Shown: positions 44,756 through 53,326 of the stretch, piece by piece
Position numbering within the stretch: position 1 is the first letter of the stretch
Layout of the letters: every line of letters begins with the position of its first letter
NCBI GenBank assembly: GCA_018676675.1
Contig: JABHEG010000137.1
Coordinates: 22,227 to 86,226, forward strand
Source of the DNA: Lentisphaerota bacterium
Lineage (GTDB): Bacteria > Verrucomicrobiota > Lentisphaeria > Oligosphaerales > JABHEG01
Direction: 5' to 3'
Length of the DNA stretch: 64,000 bases
Translations under genes and position numbers: made by a program
The notes under the pieces: generated by a model
Database searches by the model: none
The model's input: only the letters and a program-made list of their open reading frames with translations
Told to the model about the DNA's origin: nothing

Positions 44756-44783
44756 ATTCGTGACTCGTGATTCCTGATTCGTG
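44756..44783 (+). repeat. Short degenerate tandem repeat
   Basis: The string attcgtgactcgtgattcctgattcgtg consists of imperfect repetitions of gattcgtg. It lies in the 100-base gap between the leftward sulfatase-like gene and the sugar isomerase-like gene. Confidence 0.5.
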
Positions 44784-44835
44784 CCGTGGGCCCGCCATAC
44801 CCGAATATCGAGAGCATCGAAAGTCGGATCCCCAA

Positions 44836-45633
44836 TCACCTGGCTCCACATGCCTGCAGACAAGCCTGCATGTGCCCTCGGGCTTCTGCGGCAATGGCCA
44901 CACACGCAGGGAGTTCATACTCCTTGGCCCCGATCACCTCCAGGTCAACAGGCCCCGTGTATCCCGACTCATGCAGCACGCGGATGTACCCGAGCAGGTC
45001 AATATCGCCGCGACCGTTCGCCTGGTTCTCCGGCTTCCCTGGCCCCCGTTCGCGTCCCTTGCAGTCACGAATATGGACATGGCGGATCCGGTCCACCACC
45101 GCGCTGATCGCCTCAACCGGGTTCTCGTTCGCCCGGTGGATGTGGCTCGGATCCATGTCAAGGCCGAACGCCGGACAGGTGATCGCTTCCAGGGCTCGAA
45201 GCGACGTCTCTGTGTTGTAGATGGCTGCGCCGACATGGGCCTTCACGCACAGTGTCAAACCGTAGTGACCGGCCCGTTCAGAGAGCGTTCCCAGCGACTC
45301 GATGACTTCCTTCAGACTGTCCTCATCGCCACTCTCTCCGCCGGGACCACAGTTGATCACTGGAATACCGATCTCAACGGCAGCCTGGAACGCTTTCTCC
45401 ATCCGCTCCGGGTCACGGCGCGGTTGCTCCATGGCCAGCACGGGCAACTCATAGCGCTCCGAAAGCTCCTTGACAACGGGGGCCAGTTCCTCCCACTGAT
45501 CGAGGACCAGATGCTGGCTCATCCCATCAATGGCAGAGATCTCCAGGCCGTCATAGCCACAGGCCTTGAGCCATCTAAAGGACGTCTCCATATCAAACTT
45601 GCCGAAAAGAACTGAATTTGCCCCGAGTTTCAT
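44836..45633 (-). CDS. Sugar phosphate isomerase/epimerase-like TIM barrel (AP_endonuc_2 family)
   Basis: About 265 aa; the ATG follows AAGGAGATAGTGG. The xylose-isomerase-like barrel is seen in MKLGANSVLFGKFDMETSFR, ACGYDGLEISAIDG, VLAMEQPRRDPERM, AFGLDMDPSHIHRAN (metal Asp/His), RIRHVHIRDCKG and YTGPVDLEVIGAKEYE. The HIRD and DPSH residues are typical metal ligands of this fold. Substrates in this family are ketoses, inosose or sugar acids and cannot be fixed here. It starts the leftward cluster with two sulfatase-superfamily proteins and a MocA-type oxidoreductase. Confidence 0.88.
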   Translation of the reverse strand: MKLGANSVLFGKFDMETSFRWLKACGYDGLEISAIDGMSQHLVLDQWEELAPVVKELSERYELPVLAMEQPRRDPERMEKAFQAAVEIGIPVINCGPGGESGDEDSLKEVIESLGTLSERAGHYGLTLCVKAHVGAAIYNTETSLRALEAITCPAFGLDMDPSHIHRANENPVEAISAVVDRIRHVHIRDCKGRERGPGKPENQANGRGDIDLLGYIRVLHESGYTGPVDLEVIGAKEYELPACVAIAAEARGHMQACLQACGAR

Positions 45634-45876
45634 CCACTATCTCCTTGTCGCTGCCATCGATTCCGTGAACGCTGCTGAAAATAGCCCCCAAACCCCCTGC
45701 TGCCACCCCCGGAGGAACTCTCCTGTTGGCTTGTCCTGCCATAGTCCCTCCCAGGACGACGGCAGATCACGGCTCTGTTATCCCCTGACTGAACCGAGCC
45801 GCGGCTCTGACAAACAGGCATCGCGCGCGGGTTGTCTTCGTCGATGCCCGGGCCATAGTACGGGCCTCTGCAATGC

Positions 45877-45953
45877 GCGTCCGTAGCTCAATTGGATAGA
45901 GCATCTGCCTTCGGAGCAGAGGGTTGGGGGTTCGAGTCCCTCCGGACGTGCCA
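45877..45953 (+). tRNA. tRNA-Arg (anticodon TCG)
   Basis: 77 bases with encoded CCA. The acceptor GCGTCCG pairs with CGGACGT (first pair G-T), the D arm is GCTC-AATTGGATA-GAGC, the anticodon stem TCTGC/GCAGA encloses CTTCGGA with anticodon TCG, and the T arm is GGGGG-TTCGAGT-CCCTC. It reads CGA. It is located where gene direction changes from leftward to rightward. A tRNA is a common integration site, but no integrase or attachment repeat was seen. Confidence 0.95.
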
Positions 45954-45998
45954 TTCCTGCCGACACGATGGCGCCTCCAGACAACTGAGGGAAACGCT

Positions 45999-46784
45999 AT
46001 GGACCTTCAACGTATCTCGACCTGCAACTACCCGGTACGAGACAGAGACCTCGACTACACCTTCAGACTGATCGCCGATTCCGGCTACAGAAAAGTCGAT
46101 CTCTGGGGCGGACTCCCGAACTACTCGAACACTCCGGATGAGTGCGATGTGACCGCCCTCAAGAGCAAAGCGGCCGAGTACGGCCTCCTGATCGCCAACC
46201 TGGGTACGTACCCCGGCCGGAAGATCTTCGACGTCGGCCCCGAAGCCGAATTCGAGGAAATGAAGCGTGCAATCGACAATGCCGCTTTCCTGGGCTCGCG
46301 TTCGATCCGCGTTTGCCCGGGCACGGGCGAGGATCCGGCGATCATCCCTGAGTTGGTCCCGTTCTTCCAGAAGAGCGCCGCCTATGCCGCCGGGAAAGGC
46401 GTCTACATGGGCATGGAAAACCACAAAGGCAGTATCGCCGGCAACCCGGATGCCTGCGCCGAGCTCTCCAGCGCCGTAGACTCTCCACATTTCGGCGTCC
46501 TCTACGAACCGGCGAACCTGATGGCCTGCGGGGTGGACTACAAGAACGCGTACGCGGCCTTCGGGGACTACGTTACCCACGTCCATGTCAAGGACAGCCA
46601 TGTTGTCGACGGGACCTACGAACGCACGATGCTGGGTGAAGGCTCGATCGATTACGCATGGGTCACGGCAACTGTCGAAGCAGGCGGGTACACCGGTGAC
46701 TACGCGCTCGAGTTCGAAATTCAGGACAGAGTGGATATCGCGATTGGCCTGCCCAAATGGCTGGAGTACTTCCTCGCCCTGTAA
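45999..46784 (+). CDS. Sugar phosphate isomerase/epimerase-like TIM barrel
   Basis: About 261 aa from the ATG at 45999 with GAGGGAAACG upstream; the ORF-track start at 45924 lies inside the tRNA. The barrel shows FRLIADSGYRKVDLWGG, IRVCPGTGEDPAI, VYMGMENHKGS (Glu metal ligand), HFGVLYEPANLM, YVTHVHVKDSHVVDG and TGDYALEFEIQD, the AP_endonuc_2/xylose-isomerase-like pattern. It is one of three such genes within 3 kb, and it is only distantly similar to the one at 44836. It heads a rightward group with another isomerase-like gene and an aminotransferase. Confidence 0.88.
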   Translation: MDLQRISTCNYPVRDRDLDYTFRLIADSGYRKVDLWGGLPNYSNTPDECDVTALKSKAAEYGLLIANLGTYPGRKIFDVGPEAEFEEMKRAIDNAAFLGSRSIRVCPGTGEDPAIIPELVPFFQKSAAYAAGKGVYMGMENHKGSIAGNPDACAELSSAVDSPHFGVLYEPANLMACGVDYKNAYAAFGDYVTHVHVKDSHVVDGTYERTMLGEGSIDYAWVTATVEAGGYTGDYALEFEIQDRVDIAIGLPKWLEYFLAL

Positions 46785-46847
46785 CTGTGAAATCATGCCG
46801 ACGGGGTGCTGACACACCCGGAATAGCACACATCAGGAGACGATTCT

Positions 46848-47669
46848 GTGAAACTGATCATGTTCTCGAAGATGCTCAAAGAGAAGAGCGTGCCCGAACT
46901 CGTCGACGTCGCAAGAGAATGGGGATTGGATGGGTGGGATCTCTGCGTCCGACCGGACTATGCTGTGTCTCCTGACAATGCCGCCGAGGAGCTCCCGAAA
47001 GCCGTCGCGCTGTTCCGGGAAAACGGCCTCGACATCCCCATGGTGACCGGCAACTTCGACCTGCTCACCCCGGACCACCCGACTGCCGAGCCGATTCTCT
47101 CGGCCATGGACAAGGCAGACGTCCGACACATCAAGCTCGGGTACTTCAAGATCAACCCGGACGACGGCGATTACATGACCGAGGTCGCCAACGTGCGCAA
47201 CGCACTTGAGCAATGGCTCCCCCTCGCCAGGAAGTACGGGGTCAAAGTCTGCTACCACACGCACAGCAACCGTTGTATGGGGCTAAACGGCGCGAGCATG
47301 GCTCACCTTGTCGAAGGCTTTGATCCGGCTTTGATTGGTGCCTACATGGATCCGGCCCATCTGGCCATCGAAGGAGAAGAAATAGCCTTGGCCTTGAACA
47401 TGGTGAAGGCTCACCTCAGCCTGATCGCCACGAAAGACATCCTGCTGACACGCGTGGAGAGAAATGGTCACGGCGCCGTGGAGAAAAGCTGGGTGGTCGC
47501 AGGCGACGGTGTCGTCGACTGGACGAACGTCTTCGAGTCCCTGCAGGCGATCGGCTACGACGGCCCGATTTCCGTGCACTGCGAGTTCAAAGTCCCCGAC
47601 GAAGAGTTCATCCCCGCCGTGAAGAGGGAGATCGCCTTCTTCCGGCAGTTCGTTCCGGCCGGAAACTGA
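46848..47669 (+). CDS. Sugar phosphate isomerase/epimerase-like TIM barrel
   Basis: About 273 aa from a GTG with AGGAGACG upstream. The fold is again xylose-isomerase-like: KLIMFSKMLKEKSVPELVD, WGLDGWDLCVRPDYAVSP, GVKVCYHTHSNRCMG, LIGAYMDPAHLAIEGEE (metal Asp/His) and YDGPISVHCEFKVPDEE. YMDPAHL and the Glu in CEFK are likely metal ligands. It follows the previous isomerase-like gene by 63 bases and probably belongs to the same operon. Such pairs often catalyse successive epimerisation and dehydration steps of a sugar, but no substrate can be named. Confidence 0.88.
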   Translation: MKLIMFSKMLKEKSVPELVDVAREWGLDGWDLCVRPDYAVSPDNAAEELPKAVALFRENGLDIPMVTGNFDLLTPDHPTAEPILSAMDKADVRHIKLGYFKINPDDGDYMTEVANVRNALEQWLPLARKYGVKVCYHTHSNRCMGLNGASMAHLVEGFDPALIGAYMDPAHLAIEGEEIALALNMVKAHLSLIATKDILLTRVERNGHGAVEKSWVVAGDGVVDWTNVFESLQAIGYDGPISVHCEFKVPDEEFIPAVKREIAFFRQFVPAGN

Positions 47670-47828
47670 AAACGTGAGTCAGCAATCGCGCAGATGACGA
47701 CCTCCGAAACTCGCCGCTTCTCCAAGCAGTCCGCGGAGGGCCGCCTCCCGGCCCTGCCGGGCATCACCCGCAAGACGTTGGTGCACGGGACAAACGCCCT
47801 GATAACCGACAACTGACAGGTCCATCAC

Positions 47829-49118
47829 ATGGCACATCGAGACATCCAGGGGAACGCCCCTGTCTTCGTTCAGACCGCGACATCCGTCATGGAAGGTCTG
47901 GATCAGTGGCAACAGGTCGGAGAGGCCGAGGCCCGGATGGCCTATGACATGACCCTGCGCAATGAACTGTCCGGGGGAACGCCTGTCGTTCGCGAATTCG
48001 AACAGACATGGCGTGAACGCACCTGTACGGAATACGCCATCACCGTCACGAACGGCACCAGCGCCCTCTACAGCGCGTTCTTCGGTCTGAAGGTTGGCCC
48101 GGGTGACGAAGTCATCTGCCCTGACTACACATGGATCTGCACAATCTCCCCTGCTCTGTTGCTTGGTGCACGACCGGTGTTTGCAGAATCGCTGCCCGGC
48201 AGTGTGGTCATTGATCCGGCGGACATCCGTCGCCGCATCACTAGCCGCACGAGAGCCATCGTGGTCGTACACCTGTGGGGCTGGCTCTGCGACATGGACG
48301 CCATCATGGAGATCAGTCGCGAAACCGGCATCCCTGTAGTCGAAGACTGTTCTCACGCCCACGGTGCCATGTACAAGGGCCGGCCCGCCGGCTCGATTGG
48401 CCACGTTGGCTGCTGGAGCATGCAGGGCTCCAAGCCGGCCAGTGCCGGTGAGGGCGGCATCCTGGCTACCAACGATCCCGAAATCTTCGACCGCGCCTGC
48501 CTGATCGGCCAAGTCAATCGGATCAAGGGAATGGATCTGGTCACAACCAACTACCAACACCTGCAGCCCCTGGGAACCGGAATGAAGTTCCGAGCCCATC
48601 CCCTGGGGATCGGTATCGCGGCCGTGCAGCTCGAGAAACTCGATGCGCTGAACGAACGGCGTGCAGGATACGTGAAGGAAGTCGAGGCAGGTCTGGCAGA
48701 AATCTCGTGCCTTACTCCAATCCCCACGGCCGAAGGCTCCGAACGAGGTGGGTACTATGGTCTCCCCACCCTCTTCCAGCCCGATGACCTCCCCGGTGTG
48801 TCACGCGATGCCTTCCTGAAAGCGCTCAACGCACAAGGCCTGCCGGCCAGCGACGGAGGCTACGAATTGCTCCATCGCCTGCCGATTTTTGGGGACGGTT
48901 TCGACCTGTTCGGGCACGATCGCGGCCCCATCTGTCCGACCGACTCAACCGGCTTCGACGGCCCCTGGCAGGGATACGAAGAAGGCGATTTCCCGGTAAG
49001 CGAGGCCACGCATGCGAATCTGGTCTTCCTCCCGATGCTCAGCGACCCGGTCCCCGGGGCAGCCGGGAAAATCCTCGATGCCGTCAATGAGGCCGTGAGG
49101 CGCCTCAGGGCCGAATGA
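47829..49118 (+). CDS. DegT/DnrJ/EryC1/StrS-family PLP aminotransferase
   Basis: About 429 aa. The family pattern is clear: ITVTNGTSALYSAFFGLKVG, GDEVICPDYTWICTISPALL, VVEDCSHAHGAMYKGRPAGS (Asp contacting PLP) and the Schiff-base Lys in WSMQGSKPASAGEGG followed by ATND. Members install an amino group on nucleotide-linked or free keto-sugars, as in StrS and related enzymes. Its position behind two sugar isomerase-like barrels suggests action on a sugar or cyclitol produced by them (inference). No glycosyltransferase or nucleotidyltransferase is nearby, which makes envelope aminosugar synthesis less evident. Confidence 0.9.
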   Translation: MAHRDIQGNAPVFVQTATSVMEGLDQWQQVGEAEARMAYDMTLRNELSGGTPVVREFEQTWRERTCTEYAITVTNGTSALYSAFFGLKVGPGDEVICPDYTWICTISPALLLGARPVFAESLPGSVVIDPADIRRRITSRTRAIVVVHLWGWLCDMDAIMEISRETGIPVVEDCSHAHGAMYKGRPAGSIGHVGCWSMQGSKPASAGEGGILATNDPEIFDRACLIGQVNRIKGMDLVTTNYQHLQPLGTGMKFRAHPLGIGIAAVQLEKLDALNERRAGYVKEVEAGLAEISCLTPIPTAEGSERGGYYGLPTLFQPDDLPGVSRDAFLKALNAQGLPASDGGYELLHRLPIFGDGFDLFGHDRGPICPTDSTGFDGPWQGYEEGDFPVSEATHANLVFLPMLSDPVPGAAGKILDAVNEAVRRLRAE

Positions 49119-49128
49119 CCGGAGTCGC

Positions 49129-49240
49129 GGGAGGAGCCGCCGTGCTCCGATTGACTCGGAATGTGGGAGGAGCCGCCGTGCTCCGATCGGCTTCACACGC
49201 TGGGACACAGAAAAATCGCGGGATGGCACCCGCTCCCACA
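49129..49240 (+). repeat. Dispersed-type repeat elements between convergent genes
   Basis: The 23-base string gggaggagccgccgtgctcc(gat) occurs at 49129 and again at 49165. A third element, aatcgcgggatggcacccgctcccaca at 49214-49240, reads on the other strand as tgtgggagcgggtgccatcc. These look like short dispersed repeats found in multiple copies in some genomes; only these copies are seen here. Confidence 0.55.
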
Positions 49241-49280
49241 TTGGCGGCAAAGACACCGGCGTGGCCTGTCCCCTCCCCCC

Positions 49281-51716
49281 TCACCGTCTCGCCGTCGTCC
49301 CCAACGAGACCAAAGGCAGTACCGGCTCCATCCGGCTGCCGTACTGGAAGATCGTGAATCCACCAGTCTTCAACTGCCGCGTTATCTCGATCTGCTCAAC
49401 AAGCTTGACCACATCCAGCGGGTTCCGCCAACAGCTGAGCCCTATCCCCGGATACAGCGGGACCTTCCCCGCGTAGCCAACCTGTGCCCGCACCTGATTC
49501 GTAAACGTCGTGTTGCTCTCGGTGTAGTCCATGGGGCAGACGAAGTCCAGCCACCTCTTGTCGCACCAGAGCTTCCAGTCCTGCCCCACACCGTCCCGAT
49601 CAACCGGCCAGTTCCGGAAAACAGCCGCAGATATGTCCACATCACGCCGGACCTCTTTGGCCTGTTTCGCCACGGTCTTGACGACCACGTCGATGTTTGA
49701 GCGCCGGAAGTCCAGCCACGCACTCTCGTTCGGGCCACCCCTGGCACAGTCTCCCGGCCAATTGGCCACCGATGCCCCAATCCGCGCCTCAAAACGTTCC
49801 CTGCACCCAGCACAGAAGCAGTTGCTGCGCCCCGGGTAGCGGATGTAGTCAAAGTGGATTCCATCAACCGCGTACTTCCGCGCTACCTCGACCATCGCGG
49901 CAACCTCGAGGTCCCGGTTAGCCGGATGCGATGGGCAGAGCCAACGCTCTTGGACCTCCCCCGTGTTGTTGACCTGGACCCGGTTGGCTTTCCGCATCAC
50001 TGCAACGGTCTCATCTGACGCGTGACCGCTCATGTTCCAGTTGACTTTCCAGACGTGGCACTCGACCCCGTACTTGCGGCACGCCGCCAAACACGCGTCG
50101 ATTTGATCGCCCTCTTCCGCAACCCTCTTGTGCACGGGCAACACGTCGCTCTCGTAGTAGGCCGTCCCGCCCCACAGCATGTTGGGGAGAATCGCGGTGA
50201 AGCCGCAGTCAGCCAGCTGCCTGATGGCCTCGTCCCATGTTTTCCCCGCGACGCCAAACGCGCTGTGGCACCAGAAGGCCCGGAACTCCCCGGGCTCTGA
50301 TTTGCGCGTCAGACACCAAGCTCGCAGTGCAGCAGTCGCCGCATCTTGTGAGGCCGTGATCGAGTCCACCCATTCGCCGTCCGCCATCAAGCTCTTGGAC
50401 TTGGCGCGGAGGCGAACCGCACGGTTCAACTCCTCCCGTCCCTGCCCCGTTTGCGTGGCCAGGTCCTGATGCAGCGCCTGGAAGTCTGCGTAGCCCCCAA
50501 ATCGTCCTATACCCGCGAACTCCGCACCGGCTGCCGTCTCCCACACCCCCGGGACAATCCCGCCGACCAGGGATAGGAGCAACGCCTTCTTGTTGCCCCA
50601 GTCATCCTTCAGCCAGACATGCCCCACATGGCCTCCTCGGTCTGAGACGACGACTGCGGGGATAGTCGTGTCAACGCCATCCGAGCCTCGCCACACCGCG
50701 ACAGCCCGACTTGTTCCCGGAATCGGCTCAGCAGGTTGCGAACACCACGACCGTTGCCCGGCCAACGCCGGCTGCCCCGCCAGGCCCTGCGCAGTTCGCG
50801 CGAACCCTTGGTAATGACCGCCTTCTCCGGCTGAAGCCCAGGTCCCACGTTTGACCCCAATCAACTCCGGGATGCCATCGGCCAACGAATAACAGGTGAT
50901 GACACGCCCACCACCACCCACAAACTCCTCCAGCAGCGAAAGCAACCCCTCAGGCAACCGCGGGTTGTACGGCAGAATGGCCAGTTTGCGGCCAGCCAGC
51001 CGCTCGGATGTCACATCCAAATCCGACAGCAGGGCATGGTCGAGGCCCGCATCCCCTAAACAAGCTGTCACGGTCTCGGCATATTGGGAGTATCCCTTGG
51101 ATTCCCGATTCCCGGCTGAGGCGCAGGAGTCCGCCCGCACCACGAGAATGTCTGCGTCGGCGCCGACCGGGCCCACATTCGCGATCGCGCAGACCGTGTC
51201 CTTATCTCCGCCACGCCACGCGGAGATGCGAATGGTATCGATTGTCCCCCATCCCGCCGGTGTGCCCTCGGTTCCGGTCGTGCTCTTGTCGATGACAATG
51301 CGCTGCCATTGACCGTCCTTCTCCGGGGAGAATCCGGTGCGGAACCAGCCATCCCCGCTGCGGAAGTAGAGAGCAAAGCTCGCGATGGATCTGGAGTCCT
51401 CGCAGTAGAAGTCGAACTGGATCCCACGGGCCACGGCCAGATCGGCCGTGATCCTCATGTCCCAGCTGGCCCGTTCATGGTCTGCGCCTGCGAGATTGAC
51501 GGGCAGGCGGACGAACGCTCCCTGTCCAACCCGCCCAAGCGTCACCGGCAGGCTTCCGTCCATGGGGTCAAAGAGCGCCTGAGCCGCTGCGGTGTCCGCG
51601 AGATTGAACTCAGGAAAGAGTCCCTCTGCAGCAGGTGGTGCGGGGACAGGGCCACCCAGCACGAGATGTCCAAGACAGACGGCAAGAATCAGCGACAGAC
51701 GACAGATCAGGTTCAT
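49281..51716 (-). CDS. Secreted GHL10-type glycosidase-like protein
   Basis: About 811 aa from the ATG at 51716, which follows GAGGAGGCACTCC; the ORF-track ATG at 51731 is inside that site. A signal peptide (LICRLSLILAVCLGHLVLGG) precedes a beta-sandwich (about 35-190; WDMRITADLAVARGIQFDFY), an amidotransferase-like section (about 190-380; LAILPYNPRLPEG) and a GHL10 (DUF187) barrel (about 480-800) with EFRAFWCHSAFGVAGKTWDE, VDGIHFDYIRYPG, CFCAGCRERFEA and FVCPMDYTES. Family members hydrolyse or bind bacterial or cell-surface glycans; the Asp in HFDYIRYPG is a likely functional residue. It is convergent with the aminotransferase gene. Confidence 0.82.
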   Translation of the reverse strand: MNLICRLSLILAVCLGHLVLGGPVPAPPAAEGLFPEFNLADTAAAQALFDPMDGSLPVTLGRVGQGAFVRLPVNLAGADHERASWDMRITADLAVARGIQFDFYCEDSRSIASFALYFRSGDGWFRTGFSPEKDGQWQRIVIDKSTTGTEGTPAGWGTIDTIRISAWRGGDKDTVCAIANVGPVGADADILVVRADSCASAGNRESKGYSQYAETVTACLGDAGLDHALLSDLDVTSERLAGRKLAILPYNPRLPEGLLSLLEEFVGGGGRVITCYSLADGIPELIGVKRGTWASAGEGGHYQGFARTAQGLAGQPALAGQRSWCSQPAEPIPGTSRAVAVWRGSDGVDTTIPAVVVSDRGGHVGHVWLKDDWGNKKALLLSLVGGIVPGVWETAAGAEFAGIGRFGGYADFQALHQDLATQTGQGREELNRAVRLRAKSKSLMADGEWVDSITASQDAATAALRAWCLTRKSEPGEFRAFWCHSAFGVAGKTWDEAIRQLADCGFTAILPNMLWGGTAYYESDVLPVHKRVAEEGDQIDACLAACRKYGVECHVWKVNWNMSGHASDETVAVMRKANRVQVNNTGEVQERWLCPSHPANRDLEVAAMVEVARKYAVDGIHFDYIRYPGRSNCFCAGCRERFEARIGASVANWPGDCARGGPNESAWLDFRRSNIDVVVKTVAKQAKEVRRDVDISAAVFRNWPVDRDGVGQDWKLWCDKRWLDFVCPMDYTESNTTFTNQVRAQVGYAGKVPLYPGIGLSCWRNPLDVVKLVEQIEITRQLKTGGFTIFQYGSRMEPVLPLVSLGTTARR

Positions 51717-52176
51717 GGAGTGCCTCCTCATACAGCGGCCCGGCAGAATTGTGAATCAAAGACATCTAACCTACACCAAAGCCAGCCCGGCACCAAACGA
51801 ACCGTGCTGGCCGCTCCCATTGGGACCGAATGGCGCTAGCATAGGCAGGAAGAACGGCCCGCCGTTGCCCTACGTGCCTCACTACGAACGTCGTCTTGCT
51901 GGTGGCGGACTTTGTTCGTAGTCAGCAACGTAGCCCTTGCCGGAGTTGCGTTGGTCCGGTGGGAACACCAGACTCCTCGGCCCTCATCTTAGTGCCTGCA
52001 CGGAAAGACCTGCTTGGTGAACTCAAGCGGTCGAGGGCGACCGCCCTCCAGGCTGGAAACACGGTTCACGGCAATCCCGTTCGAGGGCGGTCGCCCTCGA
52101 ACGCTGGGTTCCCGTTCAGGCACCACCTTACTGCCATTCCCCATTGGGGCCTGGGACTTCCCGGTCGCTCCTTTAC
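51717..52176 (-). other. Intergenic region carrying paired palindromes
   Basis: About 460 bases between two leftward genes with no credible ORF. Two similar hairpins (listed separately) lie in the middle. The rest shows no recognised RNA or operator. Confidence 0.5.
52033..52102. repeat. Pair of REP-like palindromes
   Basis: The first hairpin is gagggcg-ac-cgccctc (52033-52048). The second is gttcgagggcg-gt-cgccctcgaac (52079-52102), an 11-base perfect stem with a 2-base centre. Both share the cgagggcg/cgccctc core and are about 45 bases apart, like a BIME-type pair. Confidence 0.65.
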
Positions 52177-53160
52177 TCAGCTTACCAATCGCCCGAGCTT
52201 CTGAAGAGAACGCAGTTCGTGATCGAGATCCATATTGATGCCAAATTCCGCGTAAGACACCTCGGCCACGTACAGGTCACCGCGGGAGTCCACGGCAATG
52301 GCATGCGGGGCCCAGAAATGACCGGGGGCCTCGCCGTAAGGTTCACGACCAAGCCGGGCCAGCACTGTGCCCTGCCGGTCGAGGACAGACACGCGGGGGC
52401 CTAGACCGGTGCCGACCGCGTAAGCCTCGTTCCCGCCGGCGAAATACTCCCCAACGAAGACAAGCTGCGAGCGCCCATGCCCCAGACTCACCGCGGCCGC
52501 TCGGGAAAAATCCCCCCACCGCGTCTCAAAACGACCAGTGGCATCAAACACCTGAACGCGCCGGTTCTCCCGGTCAGCGATGTAGATGAAGCCGTCCAGG
52601 TCGATATCGATGTCGTGCACGATATTGAACTGGCCGAGTTGAGTTCCGGACTCGCCCCAGGATGCCAGAAGGTGTTTGCCGTCCGGCGAGAAGCGATGGA
52701 CCCGGGCATTGCCGTAGCCGTCAGCCACCAGGATCTCGCCGTTACGTGGATCAACAGCAACACGGGTGGGCCCGTTCACGGCGTTCCCGCTCATCGCCGA
52801 AGACGCTCCATGCGGAGGAATGAGCGTCATGAGCAAGCTCCCCTCCGGTGTGAACTGACGGATCGAGTGGTCGGCATTGTCGACGCAAAAGACCGTGTCA
52901 TCCGGGGCGATCGTCACACCATGCGGATTGGTGAACAACCCTTCTCCCCAAGTACGCAGAACGTTGCCGACACTGTCGAACACGATCATAGGATGATTGC
53001 CGCGATTGAAAACGTAAACGTTGTCCTGCGAGTCTACATCGACGCACGTCGCTTCCTTGTAGAACCAACCTTCCGGGAGATTTCCCCAGTTGTCCCCGGA
53101 TACCGTGTAGCTGTACCCACCTTCCCCCAGGGTAATGCGATCCGTCCCATTTCCAGCCAT
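52177..53160 (-). CDS. NHL-repeat beta-propeller protein
   Basis: About 327 aa from the ATG at 53160 with GAGGAGAA upstream; the ORF-track start at 53463 would overlap the divergent gene. Six repeats of NHL type are seen, for example TCVDVDSQDNVYVFNRGNHP, GVTIAPDDTVFCVDNADHSI, RVAVDPRNGEILVADGYGNA, HDIDIDLDGFIYIADRENRR and AIAVDSRGDLYVAEVSYAE. This is the pattern of peptidylglycine-lyase-like and SMP-30-like propellers. No signal peptide or catalytic residues were identified; roles in the family range from lactonase to binding. It is divergent to the ceramidase-fold gene. Confidence 0.85.
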   Translation of the reverse strand: MAGNGTDRITLGEGGYSYTVSGDNWGNLPEGWFYKEATCVDVDSQDNVYVFNRGNHPMIVFDSVGNVLRTWGEGLFTNPHGVTIAPDDTVFCVDNADHSIRQFTPEGSLLMTLIPPHGASSAMSGNAVNGPTRVAVDPRNGEILVADGYGNARVHRFSPDGKHLLASWGESGTQLGQFNIVHDIDIDLDGFIYIADRENRRVQVFDATGRFETRWGDFSRAAAVSLGHGRSQLVFVGEYFAGGNEAYAVGTGLGPRVSVLDRQGTVLARLGREPYGEAPGHFWAPHAIAVDSRGDLYVAEVSYAEFGINMDLDHELRSLQKLGRLVS

Positions 53161-53326
53161 TGTCCGGTTCTCCTCAACGCCCAGATCATCGCGTCCGTCC
53201 TGCTGATATCGGCATGCGTACCATAGCGCCTCTTGAGCCGCCGGAATCCCCGAGCATGGCATCCGGGACCGCAGCGCGTATGTTTGCTCCAGCGTTGGGA
53301 TGACCACCAAAGGAAAGAACTGCTCC

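Noticed and set aside
45877-45953. Integrated element at the tRNA gene
   Set aside because: No integrase, no second copy of the tRNA 3' end and no phage or plasmid genes were seen nearby.
45888-46829. 313-aa ORF on the - strand
   Set aside because: Runs through the tRNA-Arg and against the isomerase-like gene; a shadow frame.
47679-48599. 306-aa ORF on the - strand
   Set aside because: Antisense to the aminotransferase with its PLP Lys motif; no domain.
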